Shown here: piece after piece, positions 36,007-36,060 of the stretch
Layout: every line of letters starts with the position of its first letter
Position numbering within the stretch: position 1 is the stretch's first letter
Source: Polyangiaceae bacterium
GTDB lineage: Bacteria > Myxococcota_A > Polyangia > Polyangiales > Polyangiaceae
Direction of reading: 5' to 3'
Length of the DNA stretch: 36,060 nt
Assembly (NCBI GenBank): GCA_025937785.1
Contig: JAICQQ010000070.1
Location: forward strand, 1-36,060
Notes under the pieces: generated by a model
What the model saw: only the letters and a program-made list of their open reading frames with translations
Told to the model about the DNA's origin: nothing
Databases searched by the model: none
Made by a program: the position numbers and the translations under genes

Positions 36007-36060
36007 ATGAGGCTCGATCATGAGGGATTGGAAGTGTATCAAGTCGCGCTGGATTTTCTC
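36007..36060 (+). CDS. Four-helix bundle protein (S23/IVP-like), N-terminal fragment
   Basis: Eighteen codons run to the window edge, MRLDHEGLEVYQVALDFL. The HExLxVYQxALxF pattern is the characteristic first helix of small four-helix bundle proteins related to the 23S rRNA intervening-sequence protein family. GGAG lies just before the ATG. A complete member would be about 110-130 aa. The family is often found as stand-alone chromosomal genes of unknown role. The composite hexamer element lies directly upstream. Confidence 0.75.
   Translation, partial: MRLDHEGLEVYQVALDFL

Overview
This is a high-GC bacterial chromosome segment with dense coding and frequent changes of strand. No rRNA, tRNA, CRISPR array, transposase or phage gene was seen. 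The content suggests a myxobacterium (Myxococcota, probably a Sorangium/Polyangium-like lineage). The reasons are two PAS-containing hybrid histidine kinases, several lipoproteins with long Ser/Gly/Thr or Cys-rich regions, a TonB-dependent receptor carrying an N-terminal TonB-C-like domain, and degenerate hexamer repeats near a four-helix-bundle gene. The taxonomic placement is inference.

Layout. 1-3650: a composite hexamer repeat (minus orientation), a full-length YdiJ-type FAD/Fe-S D-2-hydroxyglutarate dehydrogenase, then a 0.4 kb gap with a second hexamer cluster. 3.6-6.9 kb: a GNAT acetyltransferase converging on a STAS-like protein/hybrid kinase pair. 7-13 kb: a minus-strand run of fadN, fadA, a DUF434 protein and a beta-helix lipoprotein, tightly packed and partly overlapping, so beta-oxidation genes are transcriptionally tied to two genes of unknown role. 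13-18.8 kb: an extensin-like lipoprotein, a membrane-anchored HExxH protein with a zinc ribbon, an O-methyltransferase, an unknown protein behind serB, and a MORN/YwqK-like lipoprotein. 19-23 kb: ttcA, a Cys-rich lipoprotein, a strong bidirectional terminator and a lon gene broken by a one-base shift in a homopolymer. 23.3-27.2 kb: the TonB-dependent receptor converging on a second hybrid kinase. 27.5-29.3 kb: a 2Fe-2S ferredoxin overlapping a LOG-like (TIGR00725) gene, a 47-residue exported peptide gene with its own promoter and hairpin, and an unknown protein. 29.3-31.9 kb: a PIG3-type quinone oxidoreductase, a ROK sugar kinase and a TerB-like protein. 32-35.7 kb: a polyhydroxyalkanoate-system protein and an overlapping amidase/DUF885 pair. 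The right end repeats the composite hexamer element in the opposite orientation, 42 bp before a four-helix-bundle gene cut by the window edge.

Most genes are housekeeping or metabolic: fatty-acid oxidation, serine synthesis, tRNA thiolation, proteolysis and sugar phosphorylation. The least explained parts are the paired composite repeats, the 47-residue secreted peptide, the DUF434/beta-helix tail of the fad operon, the ferredoxin-LOG pair and the zinc-ribbon metalloprotease. Functions are assigned by reading motifs; no database search was run.
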